This document shows positions 52,450 through 60,890 of a DNA stretch of 64,000 nt, in pieces. The translations under genes and the position numbers were made by a program. Source of the DNA: Mycobacterium sp. 1245111.1 (lineage in GTDB: Bacteria; Actinomycetota; Actinomycetes; Mycobacteriales; Mycobacteriaceae). The notes under the pieces were generated by a model. That model saw nothing but the letters and a program-made list of their open reading frames with translations, was not told where the DNA came from and searched no databases. Each line of letters opens with the position of its first letter. Within the stretch, counting starts at the first letter, position 1. The stretch spans positions 1 through 64,000 of the forward strand of contig NZ_LZLV01000152.1 in assembly GCF_001673405.1 (NCBI RefSeq), written 5' to 3'.

Positions 52450-53481
52450 TCACACTTCGGCGATGGCGACCAGTCGCTGCAGCGCGTCGAGCTGCTCCTC
52501 GTGGTCACCCTCGAGTTTGGCCAATAGCGTCGTGATGCCCGCCGCTCGATAGCGCTCTACCCGCTCGGCGATAATGTCCTCGTTACCAAGCAGATTCGTC
52601 AATTTACCAAGATTCAGCGGCACGGCGGCGCGGGCCTCGTCGCGGCGGCCTTCTTGCCACAATTGGGCGACGATGTTGACCTCGTCGGAGTAACCAAGTC
52701 GACTGAACGCTTGATTGTAGAAGTTCTGCCCGCCGACCCCCATCGCGCCGATCGTGAATGCATACCCCTCGGCGTGGCGGCGGGCGGCGGCGTCGCTGGA
52801 TTCCTGGTCGTCGTGGAATTCGAGCGCGACCGGCGCGACCAGGTCGAGGTCGTCGAGCGACCGCCCGGCGCGCCGGGCGCCGTCGCGCAACGGGCCCAGG
52901 AACACGTCGGCGGCTTCGGGGATGAACGCGTTGCCCAGCCAGCCGTCGGCTGTCTCACCGGTCAACTCCAGGTTCCGCGGGCCCATCGACGCGATGTACA
53001 CCGGGACGTGATCGGGGCGCACCATCGGCTTGAGCGCGGCACCGCGGCTGTCGGGCAACGGCAACGGGTAGATCTCTCCGGCGTGCTCGAGGCGCTCGCC
53101 GCGGCTGACCGTGCGGATGATCTCGATGGTTTCCCGGGTCGTCTGTACCGGCTTGCGGAAGCGGACGCCGTGCCAGCCCTCCATCACCCGCGGGCCCGAC
53201 GTGCCGACGCCCAGGATGAATCGGCCCCCCGACAGTTTCTGCAGGCTCAGCGCCGACGTCGCCAGTAGCGCCGGACTACGCGAACCCAGTTGCACGACAA
53301 AGGTTCCGAGTCGTATCGACGACGTCTTGGCGGCCAGGTAGGCCAGTCCGGTCAGCGCGTCGTAGCCCCAGACTTCGGGGATCCACAGCGACGCGACCCC
53401 GATCTGCTCGGCGGCCTGTGCGAATTCGACGGCGCCGGGCAGCCGAGGTTCGATCATTGCGCCGACCTTCATGGGTGGCAT
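52450..53481 (-). CDS. F420-dependent LLM-class oxidoreductase
   Basis: 343 residues, bacterial luciferase-like TIM barrel. Features: MKVGAMIEPRLPGAVEFAQAAEQIGVASLWIPEVWGYDALT, GTFVVQLGSRSPALLATSALSLQKLSGGRFILGVGTSGP and VPVYIASMGPRNLELTGETADGWLGN. This subgroup (LLM class F420-dependent) uses the coenzyme made by the fbi genes earlier in the window. Substrate unknown. ATG at 53481 or 53472 leaves only 10-19 bp to the divergent SRPBCC start, so the promoters must overlap the coding ends or leaders. Confidence 0.88.
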   Translation of the reverse strand: MPPMKVGAMIEPRLPGAVEFAQAAEQIGVASLWIPEVWGYDALTGLAYLAAKTSSIRLGTFVVQLGSRSPALLATSALSLQKLSGGRFILGVGTSGPRVMEGWHGVRFRKPVQTTRETIEIIRTVSRGERLEHAGEIYPLPLPDSRGAALKPMVRPDHVPVYIASMGPRNLELTGETADGWLGNAFIPEAADVFLGPLRDGARRAGRSLDDLDLVAPVALEFHDDQESSDAAARRHAEGYAFTIGAMGVGGQNFYNQAFSRLGYSDEVNIVAQLWQEGRRDEARAAVPLNLGKLTNLLGNEDIIAERVERYRAAGITTLLAKLEGDHEEQLDALQRLVAIAEV

Positions 53482-53491
53482 GCTAACCAGC

Positions 53492-53983
53492 ATGCGTTAC
53501 CGCGATCTACCCACTGTCGAAGTGACCCAGCGGGTTCGGTGCGACGTGCCCACGGCGTGGGCCCTGGTGACCGACATCAATTTGCCAACGCACTGCTCGT
53601 CGGAGCTGCAGGGCGTCGAATGGCTCGACGGCGCCACCGGCGTCGAAGTCGGTGCGCGATTCCAGGGACGCAGCCGGCACGAGGCGTTCGGTGACTGGTC
53701 GACGGTGTGCGAGGTCATCGAGGTCGAGGATCAGCGCCGGTGGGTGTACGACGTGGTCGGGCCCGACGGCCCCGGGGCGCGGTGGGCGTTCGAGGTCGAA
53801 CCGACCAGCGACGGCGTGCTCGTCCGGCAGTGGGGGCGGATGGGTCCGGGGCCGTCGGGCCTGACGCCGGCGATCGTGGCGATGCCGGACAAGGAGGCCA
53901 GGATCGTCGCCAACCGGCTGTCCGAGTGGCAGACGAACATGCGAGCCAACCTGGAGTGGATCCGCTCGCAGGCGGAGGGCTGA
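53492..53983 (+). CDS. SRPBCC/polyketide cyclase-like protein
   Basis: 163 residues. MRYRDLPTVEVTQRVRCDVPTAWALVTDINLPTHCSSELQGVEW is the first strand and helix of the START/SRPBCC helix-grip fold, which binds hydrophobic ligands; the ending WQTNMRANLEWIRSQAEG is the long C-terminal helix. Divergent from the LLM gene with almost no spacing, which suggests the two act together on the same small molecule (inference). Confidence 0.85.
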   Translation: MRYRDLPTVEVTQRVRCDVPTAWALVTDINLPTHCSSELQGVEWLDGATGVEVGARFQGRSRHEAFGDWSTVCEVIEVEDQRRWVYDVVGPDGPGARWAFEVEPTSDGVLVRQWGRMGPGPSGLTPAIVAMPDKEARIVANRLSEWQTNMRANLEWIRSQAEG

Positions 53984-54024
53984 ATCAACCTCGGTTGAGC
54001 GCCGTTGGCGGTAGCTGCGACGGT

Positions 54025-54042
54025 GGTATCAATCCGGTATCA
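54025..54042. promoter_or_regulatory. Direct repeat operator candidate before the toxin-antitoxin genes
   Basis: GGTATCA occurs at 54025-54031 and 54036-54042, 11 bp apart (one helical turn), just before the antitoxin ATG. The repeat overlaps the presumed -10 region, as expected for an autoregulated toxin-antitoxin operon. Confidence 0.5.
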
Positions 54043-54049
54043 TGCGGTC

Positions 54050-54256
54050 ATGGGTATGACTCTGCGCACGAGTGCCGAACAGACGGCAGCGCTACGCAGG
54101 CAGGCCACTGCCGAGGGGCGGTCCATGCAGGCAGTCGCGCTTTCGGCCATCGACGAGTACATCGCGCGCCGCGCGCATAAGGCCAAGGTCGCTACCGCGC
54201 TGGAGCGTGTGGTACGCGAAGAGGCTGGGGTCTTAGAGCGCCTTAAAGACGCGTGA
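54050..54256 (+). CDS. Antitoxin partner of the Doc-type toxin
   Basis: 68 residues (MGMTLRTSAEQTAALRRQATAEGRS...), starting like a ribbon-helix-helix DNA-binding protein: a short strand and two helices (EGRSMQAVALSAIDEYIARRAHK), then a charged C-terminal tail that should wrap the toxin. The stop overlaps the toxin start (GTGA at 54253-54256). Autoregulation through the repeats just upstream is likely. Alternative start at ATG 54056. Confidence 0.8.
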   Translation: MGMTLRTSAEQTAALRRQATAEGRSMQAVALSAIDEYIARRAHKAKVATALERVVREEAGVLERLKDA

Positions 54257-54636
54257 CCGAGTACCTGGATCTCGACGACCTGGTGAACATTGCTCGTGCC
54301 GCTGTCGCCTCCGACGCCATGGTGGGGGATTACGGGCTGCTGGAATCCGCATCGGCGCGCCCGCGCGCGTCGGTGTTCGGCCGGGATGCCTATCCAGATG
54401 TGCACCTCAAGGCCGCCGCGCTGCTGCACTCGCTTGCGCGGAACCACGCACTGGTAGATGGAAACAAGCGATTGGCTTGGACCGCCTGCCGTACGTTCCT
54501 GGCGATCAATGGCCACGGGATAACCGCCCCTGAGGACGACCGCTTCGAATTCGTGATTCAGGTCGCCACCGGTGCACTGCCCGATGTTGACAAGATCGCC
54601 GAGCAACTACGCGCATGGAGCTACCAGGACGGCTGA
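54253..54636 (+). CDS. Doc/Fic-family toxin
   Basis: 127 residues of the death-on-curing type. The Fic motif HALVDGNKRLAW at residues 65-76 matches Doc proteins (H-x-F/L-x-D/N-x-NKR), which phosphorylate and inactivate EF-Tu; the NKR ending rather than GxGR marks the Doc subgroup. Leading helices (YLDLDDLVNIARAAV) match phage P1 Doc. GTG start overlaps the antitoxin end. Its neighbours rsgA and aroA are housekeeping genes, so the pair looks like a small insertion. Confidence 0.87.
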   Translation: MTEYLDLDDLVNIARAAVASDAMVGDYGLLESASARPRASVFGRDAYPDVHLKAAALLHSLARNHALVDGNKRLAWTACRTFLAINGHGITAPEDDRFEFVIQVATGALPDVDKIAEQLRAWSYQDG

Positions 54637-54645
54637 GACGCACGC

Positions 54646-55626
54646 TCAGCCCTCGCGCAGCGCGGCCAGCAGTCGCCGGGCCGCGGCGACTCGGCGCACC
54701 GCCGGGCCGGTGACGGCGTCCAACGCGCATTCGGGATCGGCCGGCGGCCCCAGGTGCCCACAGCCGCGGGGACAGTCTTCGATCGCCTCGGCCAGGTCGG
54801 AGAACGCCACCACCACGTCGTCGGGCTTGATGTGGGCAAGGCCGAAGGAGCGAATGCCCGGGGTGTCGATCACCCAGCTGTCGTGGTCGAGCGGCAGCGC
54901 CACCGACTGGGTCGACGTGTGCCGCCCGCGGCCGATGTCGGTCACCTCGCCGACTGCTCGATGCGCTTCTGGTACAAGGCGATTCACTAGGGTCGACTTG
55001 CCTACGCCGGAATGGCCAAGCAGCACAGTGATTTTGCCGATCAGCAGGTGTGACACCGCGTCCAGCGGGTCGTCGCGGCCGGCGGTGATCACCGTCAGAT
55101 CGAGGTCGGCGAACTGCTCGGTGAACGGCCCAGCGGGCGCGAGATCGGTCTTGGTGAGGCACAGAATCGGGGCCAGGCCGCCGGTGTAGGCCGCGATCAG
55201 CGTCCGGTCGACCAGCCCGGTGCGCGGCGGGGGATCGGCCAACGCCACCACGATCAGCAGCTGATCGGCGTTGGCGACCACCACCCGTTCGGTCGTATCG
55301 GTGTCATCGGCGGTGCGCCGCAACAGGGTTCGCCGCGGGCCGCGACGGACGATGCGGGCCAACGTGTCCGGGCGTCCGGACAGGTCGCCGACAATGTCGA
55401 CCTCGTCACCCACCACGATTGGCGTGCGGCCTAATTCCCGGGCCCGCATCGCGGTGACACGCCGCTCGGCGTCGCCGTCGAGGGCGCAACCCCAACGGCC
55501 GCGGTCGACACTGATCACCATCGCGGGTTTCGCGTCGGCGTGTTCGGGGCGGGTTTTGGTCCGCGGCCGGGAGCCTTTCCCGGAGCGGATCTTTACGTCG
55601 GACTCGTCGTAGTCGTCCGGCTTCAA
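54646..55626 (-). CDS. rsgA: Ribosome small-subunit GTPase RsgA
   Basis: 326 residues with circularly permuted GTPase order: G4 (LTKTDLAP), G1 (GHSGVGKSTL), G3 (IDTPGIRSFGL), preceded by an OB-fold and followed by a zinc site (DCPRGCGHLGPPADPEC). RsgA checks 30S maturation with GTP hydrolysis. TTG start at 55626 overlaps the aroA stop (TTGA), as in M. tuberculosis where Rv3228 follows aroA. Confidence 0.93.
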   Translation of the reverse strand: MKPDDYDESDVKIRSGKGSRPRTKTRPEHADAKPAMVISVDRGRWGCALDGDAERRVTAMRARELGRTPIVVGDEVDIVGDLSGRPDTLARIVRRGPRRTLLRRTADDTDTTERVVVANADQLLIVVALADPPPRTGLVDRTLIAAYTGGLAPILCLTKTDLAPAGPFTEQFADLDLTVITAGRDDPLDAVSHLLIGKITVLLGHSGVGKSTLVNRLVPEAHRAVGEVTDIGRGRHTSTQSVALPLDHDSWVIDTPGIRSFGLAHIKPDDVVVAFSDLAEAIEDCPRGCGHLGPPADPECALDAVTGPAVRRVAAARRLLAALREG

Positions 55627-56912
55627 CCGCTTGGCTGCCTAAGCATCTCGGCCCACATCGCCGGGAAATTCGGCAGTGTCTTGGCGGTGGTCTCGATGTC
55701 GTCGACCCGCACGCCCTCGACCCGCAGGCCGACGATCGCGCCGGCCGTCGCCATTCGGTGGTCGGCATAGGACTGCCAGGTACCCGCGTGCAGCGGTGTC
55801 GCGGTGATCTCGAGCCCGTCGGCGGTTTCGCGGCATGCGCCGCCCAGCCGGTTGATCTCGGTGCTCAGCGCGGCCAGTCGGTCGGTTTCGTGACCGCGCA
55901 GGTGGGCGATCCCGGACAGCCGGGACACCGAACCCGGCGCCGCCAGCGCCGCGAGCGCCGCCACCGACGGGGTGAGCTCTCCGACGTCGCGCAGGTCGAC
56001 GTCGAAGCCCGGATAGGACGGGGGTCCCTGCACTTCCAGATCCGAATCACCGTGCTTCACAACGCAATTCAGCTGCGTGAGGATGCCCAGGATGGCGTCG
56101 GCCGGTTGGATGCTGGTCGCCGGCCAACCGGCGATGCGGACGGTGCCCGCGCTGACCACCGCCGCGGCGATGAACGGGACGGCGTTAGACAGGTCCGGCT
56201 CGATCTGCCAATGCCGCGCAGCTACCGGGCCCGGCCGCACCTGCCAGCTGTTGGGCGTTGCGTCGTCGACGTCGACGCCGGCCTGACGCAGCATCGCCAC
56301 CGTCATCGCGATGTGCGGCGCCGACGGCAGCGACGAGCCGACGTGGTGCACGGTCAGGCCGTCGCTGAACGACGCGCCCGCCAGTAGCAGGCCGGACACG
56401 AACTGCGACGAGGCCGAGGCGTCGATGTCCACCGCGCCGCCCGCGACCTTTCCGGCCCCGCGAACCCGGAACGGCAGGCCGCCGCCGTCGATGTCGACCC
56501 CGAGGCCGCGCAGGCCGTCCAGCAGCGGCGCGATCGGCCGGATCCGGGCCTGCTCGTCGCCGTCGAACGTCACCGCCGAGCGCCCGAGTGCCGCCAGCGG
56601 CGGGACGAACCGCAACACCGTGCCGGCCAGGCCGCAGTCGATGCGGGCGCCATCGGCGGGGGTGATCGTCCCGCTGACCGTCAGCTCGTCGGCCGGCCCG
56701 TCGACCCGCAGACCGAGGGCTTCCAGCGCGCCGATCATCAGGTCGGTGTCGCGGCTGCGCAGCGCGCCGCTGATCGTCGAGGTGCCGTTGACCGCGGCCA
56801 GCGCCGCGAGCACCAGCGCCCGGTTGGTCTGTGATTTCGAGCCCGGCACCGTCACCGTCGCGTGTACCGGCCGCGACGTGTAGGGGGCGGGCCAGGCATT
56901 CACGTGCTCCAT
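55623..56912 (-). CDS. aroA: 3-phosphoshikimate 1-carboxyvinyltransferase (EPSP synthase)
   Basis: 429 residues. The N-terminal PEP/shikimate loop TVPGSKSQTNRALVLAAL, CGLAGTVLRFVPPLAALG and RLSGIAHLRGHETDRLAALSTEINRLGG are the diagnostic segments. The enzyme joins PEP and shikimate-3-P in aromatic amino acid synthesis and is the glyphosate target. ATG 56912; GTG 56903 (VNAWPAPY) is equally possible. A DnaA-box-like sequence lies 40 bp upstream. Confidence 0.94.
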   Translation of the reverse strand: MEHVNAWPAPYTSRPVHATVTVPGSKSQTNRALVLAALAAVNGTSTISGALRSRDTDLMIGALEALGLRVDGPADELTVSGTITPADGARIDCGLAGTVLRFVPPLAALGRSAVTFDGDEQARIRPIAPLLDGLRGLGVDIDGGGLPFRVRGAGKVAGGAVDIDASASSQFVSGLLLAGASFSDGLTVHHVGSSLPSAPHIAMTVAMLRQAGVDVDDATPNSWQVRPGPVAARHWQIEPDLSNAVPFIAAAVVSAGTVRIAGWPATSIQPADAILGILTQLNCVVKHGDSDLEVQGPPSYPGFDVDLRDVGELTPSVAALAALAAPGSVSRLSGIAHLRGHETDRLAALSTEINRLGGACRETADGLEITATPLHAGTWQSYADHRMATAGAIVGLRVEGVRVDDIETTAKTLPNFPAMWAEMLRQPSG

Positions 56913-56950
56913 TGTTGCCTACCGGGCATAGCGGGTCGGCCGATGCGGAG

Positions 56951-56977
56951 TTATCCACAGTCGCGAGTTGATCCACA
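56951..56977. promoter_or_regulatory. DnaA-box-like pair upstream of the HNH gene
   Basis: TTATCCACA at 56951-56959 matches the mycobacterial DnaA-box consensus, and GATCCACA at 56970-56977 is a near match 19 bp later. They sit in the 126-bp space between divergent aroA and the 13E12 gene. I recall such sites being common in front of 13E12 genes, so they may be a family feature rather than an origin. Confidence 0.4.
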
Positions 56978-57038
56978 GCTCGGTGGTCGCACTGCGGCGC
57001 GGAGACAGTTTTGTCGGGTTGCTTTTTAGCGTCGAGGT

Positions 57039-58424
57039 ATGAGTTTTTCGATCGGCGCCGAGCAGGCACGGGAACGGATCCTGGCTGCCTTGGACGCTGT
57101 CGATGCTGCCCACGGGGTGCTGCGCGAAACCTCGTCGAGCCTGGTGGGCAACGCTTTCCGCGTCGATGTGGCTGAGCGGCTGGAAACCCAGGAGCGCATT
57201 AACCGTGGGCTGATGTATCGCTATTTCGGCGAGATCGCCGACCCGCCGGATGAAGGCGAGGCCATCGCCGCTATGCGATCTGCGCTGTGGAAGCGATTGC
57301 GCATCACTCCGCAAGAGATCACCCGGCGCTGCAAGCTCGCCGCCCGCATCCGGCCCCGCCGGTCGCTGACCGGGCCGCCGATCGCCGCGGAATTGCCGGA
57401 GTTGGCCGCCGCGGTGGAGGCCGGGGTTGTCGGTGACGACCACATCAGAGCGGTATGCCGCGCGGTGGATGTGTTGCCGGCCGGCATATCGCCGAGCGAC
57501 GTAGCAGCGGCCGAGCGCACGCTGGTCGAGCATGCGCGCACCGTCGACGCGGGCATCGTGGTCAAACTCGGTCAGCGCATCGCCGACTATCTCAACCCCG
57601 ACGGCCTGTTCAGCGACGAGGATCGTGCCCGCCGTCGCGGGGTGCACCTCGGCACTCAGGGGCCCGACGGGATGTCGCGGCTGTCGGGTTGGCTCGATCC
57701 GGAGACGCGCGCGTATTTCGAGGCAATCGAGGCGGCGGCGCGCCCGGGCCGACACCAACCCGACGCCCGTGACTCCGCAGAGCGCGACGACCGCACCCCG
57801 GCGCAGCGTTGCCACGACGCGCTCAGACTCGGATTGCGGACGGCGATCGCCTCCGGTGACCTCGGCGTGCATCGCGGTCACCCGGTCACGGTGGTCATCA
57901 CCGCCACCCTGGCCGAACTCGACCAGGCCGCACACGCCGCCGTCGACGCTTCCGTCCCGATGCCGGCACCTGCCCGCACGGGCGGTGGGTCCCGCCTGCC
58001 GATGCGGGATCTGATTCGCCTGGCCGCCAACGCAATTCATTACCTTGCTGTGTTCGACAATCACATCGAACGTCCGTTGTACCTGGGCCGCCAGAAACGC
58101 ATTGCGACCCACGACCAGCGACTCATCTGTTACGCGCGTGACCGCGGCTGCACCCGACCCCATTGCTTGGTGCCGGGTTATTACTGCGAAGTGCACCACG
58201 GCGATGACTGGGGGCGCGGTGGCAGGACCGACGCGGACAAGCTCTACTTCTTGTGCGGTCACGATCACGGCGTGGTCAGCCGCGGCCAAGCACGCACGGT
58301 GATCACCGAGGACGGTCGGCTGGGCTGGACCGACGGCTGCGGTCCACCAGAAATCAACCACGCTCACCATCCCGACGAATTGCTGCGCGGAGGTCCAGGC
58401 CCGCCCGATCCGCTGGCACCATGA
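57039..58424 (+). CDS. 13E12 repeat family protein, DUF222 plus HNH endonuclease
   Basis: 461 residues. The N-terminal DUF222 (about 20-300) is followed by a C-terminal HNH nuclease fold: Y-A-R-D-R-G-C-x3-H-C, then E-V-H-H-G-D-D-W-G-R-G-G-R-T-D-A-D-K-L-Y-F-L-C. These genes are multi-copy in mycobacteria and can serve as integration sites for mobile phage-like elements such as phiRv1. The role is unknown. The stop overlaps an ATG at 58421 (ATGA), but the real SRAP start is likely at 58430. Confidence 0.88.
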   Translation: MSFSIGAEQARERILAALDAVDAAHGVLRETSSSLVGNAFRVDVAERLETQERINRGLMYRYFGEIADPPDEGEAIAAMRSALWKRLRITPQEITRRCKLAARIRPRRSLTGPPIAAELPELAAAVEAGVVGDDHIRAVCRAVDVLPAGISPSDVAAAERTLVEHARTVDAGIVVKLGQRIADYLNPDGLFSDEDRARRRGVHLGTQGPDGMSRLSGWLDPETRAYFEAIEAAARPGRHQPDARDSAERDDRTPAQRCHDALRLGLRTAIASGDLGVHRGHPVTVVITATLAELDQAAHAAVDASVPMPAPARTGGGSRLPMRDLIRLAANAIHYLAVFDNHIERPLYLGRQKRIATHDQRLICYARDRGCTRPHCLVPGYYCEVHHGDDWGRGGRTDADKLYFLCGHDHGVVSRGQARTVITEDGRLGWTDGCGPPEINHAHHPDELLRGGPGPPDPLAP

Positions 58425-58429
58425 AAGGC

Positions 58430-59194
58430 ATGTGCGGACGATTCGCGGTGACGACGGACCCGGCGGTGCTGGCCGAGAAGATCGAGGCGATCCTGGAGGA
58501 CACGGCGGCGCGACAATCTCCGACCGGTCCGAACTACAACGTGGCGCCGACCACGACGATCACCACCGTGGTGCGCCGCCACGACGAGCCCGACGACGAG
58601 CCCACCCGGCGGGTCCGGTCGATGCGCTGGGGGCTGATCCCGCCGTGGGTGAAGGCCGGCGCCGACGGCGCCCCCGACTCCAAAGGGCCGTTGCTGATCA
58701 ACGCCCGCGCCGACAAAGTCACCACCTCGCCGGCATTTCGCTCCAGCGCCAAGTCCAAGCGCTGCCTGGTGCCGATGGATGGTTACTACGAGTGGCGGGC
58801 CAACCCCGATACCGACGCCGGCAAGAAGGCCCGCAAGACGCCGTTCTTCCTGCACCGCGCCGACGGCGAGATGCTGTTCATGGCAGGACTGTGGTCGGTC
58901 TGGAAACCTGCCAAGGACGGCGAACCGTTGCTGAGCTGCACGATCATCACCACCGACGCGGTCGATCGGCTCGGCCAGATCCACGACCGGATGCCGCTGA
59001 TCGTGCCGGAGAGCGAATGGGATCGTTGGCTGGATCCCGACGCGCCGCCCGACCTCGATTTCCTGGCCGCCCCGCCGAGCATCGAGGGCATCGAGATGCG
59101 CGAAGTCTCGACGCTGGTCAACAACATTCGCAACAACGGTCCGGAGTTGTTGGAGCCGGCCGAACCCCAGCCTGAACAGGCCACCTTGTTGTAA
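58430..59194 (+). CDS. SRAP domain protein (HMCES/YedK-like)
   Basis: 254 residues. SRAP proteins need Cys2 as the catalytic residue that crosslinks to abasic sites, so the protein must start MCGRFAV, which fixes ATG 58430 rather than ATG 58421. Also seen: NYNVAPTT, RWGLIPPWVK, INARADKVTTSPAFR, CLVPMDGYYEW and HDRMPLI, the full active-site set. It protects single-stranded DNA with abasic sites. Rv3226c orthologue. Confidence 0.93.
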   Translation: MCGRFAVTTDPAVLAEKIEAILEDTAARQSPTGPNYNVAPTTTITTVVRRHDEPDDEPTRRVRSMRWGLIPPWVKAGADGAPDSKGPLLINARADKVTTSPAFRSSAKSKRCLVPMDGYYEWRANPDTDAGKKARKTPFFLHRADGEMLFMAGLWSVWKPAKDGEPLLSCTIITTDAVDRLGQIHDRMPLIVPESEWDRWLDPDAPPDLDFLAAPPSIEGIEMREVSTLVNNIRNNGPELLEPAEPQPEQATLL

Positions 59195-59245
59195 CTCGCA
59201 GGCCCTACACTGTCTAACCCCATCCTGCGCGAAAGGCGTTGCCGT

Positions 59246-60870
59246 ATGTCGAACGTCGGGGCAGTGGCGGTTGAACCTGCCGAGCATCCGGACGGTGAGA
59301 CGTCGTCCGTGTGGGCACCGCTGCGCAATCGCGTGTACCGCAACCTATTCCTGGCCGCGTTCGGCTCCAATATCGGAACGTGGATGCAAAGCGTGGCGGC
59401 CCAATGGTTTTTGGTCGAAAAGCACAGCCCTGACGTGATCGTGGCACTGGTCCAGACGGCGAGCCTCGGGCCGGCGCTGCTTTTCGGCCTGTTCGCCGGT
59501 GCGCTCGCCGATTTATTCGACCGGCGGCGGTTACTGATATTCCTGCAGTCATACGCGGTGGTGGTCGCACTCGCCCTGGCGGTGCTGACGTACCTCGGTC
59601 GGCTCACCCCGACGACACTGTTGATGTTCACTGTGGCCATTGGTTGCGCTTCTGCGCTCGCCGGGCCCGACTGGCAGGCGATTCAGCCCGAAGTTGTACC
59701 GCGCGAGCAGATACCGGCCGTCGCGATGTTGGGCAGTGTGTCGGGTAATGCTTCCCGAGCCATCGGACCGGCGATCGGCGGCTGCATCGTCGCGCTCGCC
59801 GGCCCCGCAGCGGTTTTCGCGATCAACGCGATCTCGTTCGCGGGCATCATCGTTGCGCTGCTGGTCTGGAAACGACCCAAGCAACTCGCGCCACTCGAGC
59901 GAGAACACTTCGGCCAGGCCATCATCAGCGGGCTGCTCTATGTGATCAACGGCCCGATTTTCCGCCGAATCCTGTTGCGCTTTTCCTGTTTCCCGCGTCG
60001 GCGTTGTTGGCGCTACTGCCGGTGGCGGCCGCCCGGACATGGCACCTGGGGGCCGATGGCTATGGTGTGGCGTTGGGAGTCATCGGCTTTGGCGCCCTGG
60101 TCGGTGCCGTCGTCGCCGCACGGTTGCACCAGCGGATGTCGGACAACGTTCTGCTGGCCCTATCGGCCGCCGTATATGGAGTTGCGCCGCTTGCGGTTAT
60201 CTGGCTGCCGTTTGCCGCGGCGATCCCCGTCTTGATGTTGTCGGGGGTGGCGTGGCTGATCACGTTGGCAACGTTGAACGGGGCGGCGCAGCTGGCATTG
60301 CCGCAATGGGTGCGGGCCCGCGCGTTGTCGTTGTATCTCCTGGTGTCCACCGGAGCCCAGGCAATCGGTGCCTATGTCTGGGGTGCGGTCGCGTCTCAGG
60401 CGGGGTGCGACACGGCGCTGCTCTGGTCGGCGGTGGCGCTGGGCGCCGCTGCGCTCAGCGTTGTCGGCCTGCCCCTGCGGCCGAACACCGGAAAATTGAA
60501 CGTCGACGTGTCCACCGCCTGGCCCGAGCCGATGCTGATGTTCGAGCCATCTCCGCACGACGGCCCGGTCCTGGTCGCGGTCCGCTACCAGGTGGCGGAG
60601 CACAACCAGGACGACTTCATCAAGGCGATGAGCAAGGTCCGGCGATCACGGCTGAGAACCGGCGGCCACAGCTGGAGGCTGTATCACAGTGTCGGACAGA
60701 CAGATGTCTTTCTCGAAAGATTCACCGTGGCGTCGTGGAGCGAGTTCGAGCGTCAACGCACCGAGCGCTGGCTGGGCTACGACTCGGAAAACTTTACGGC
60801 TGCGGTCAGTTACACCGTCGACCACAACCGGACCGACGAATACTACCTAGCCAAACGGGTGCCTAAGTAA
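59246..60870 (+). pseudogene. MFS transporter with a C-terminal ABM-like domain, broken by a frameshift
   Basis: Two frames together give about 541 residues of an MFS_3-type (EntS/enterobactin-exporter-like) transporter. Helices run from NRVYRNLFLAAFGSNIGTW through GSVSGNASRAIGPAIGG in frame 1 up to about 59980. From 59986 frame 2 reads FLFPASALLALLPVAAARTWHLG and continues through six helices to a C-terminal antibiotic-monooxygenase-like dimer domain (VLVAVRYQVAEHNQDDFIKAMSKVRRSR). A run of four T at 59981-59984 would need a fifth to join CGC-TTT-TTC-CTG. So the gene is disabled, recently damaged, or the base is a sequencing error; both halves keep normal codon usage. Confidence 0.85.
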
Positions 60871-60890
60871 GACTCGGCCCGCCTTAGCAT

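Noticed and set aside
58421..59194. SRAP gene start at ATG 58421, which overlaps the previous stop as ATGA
   Set aside because: SRAP proteins require Cys at position 2 after Met removal; only ATG 58430 gives MCGRF.
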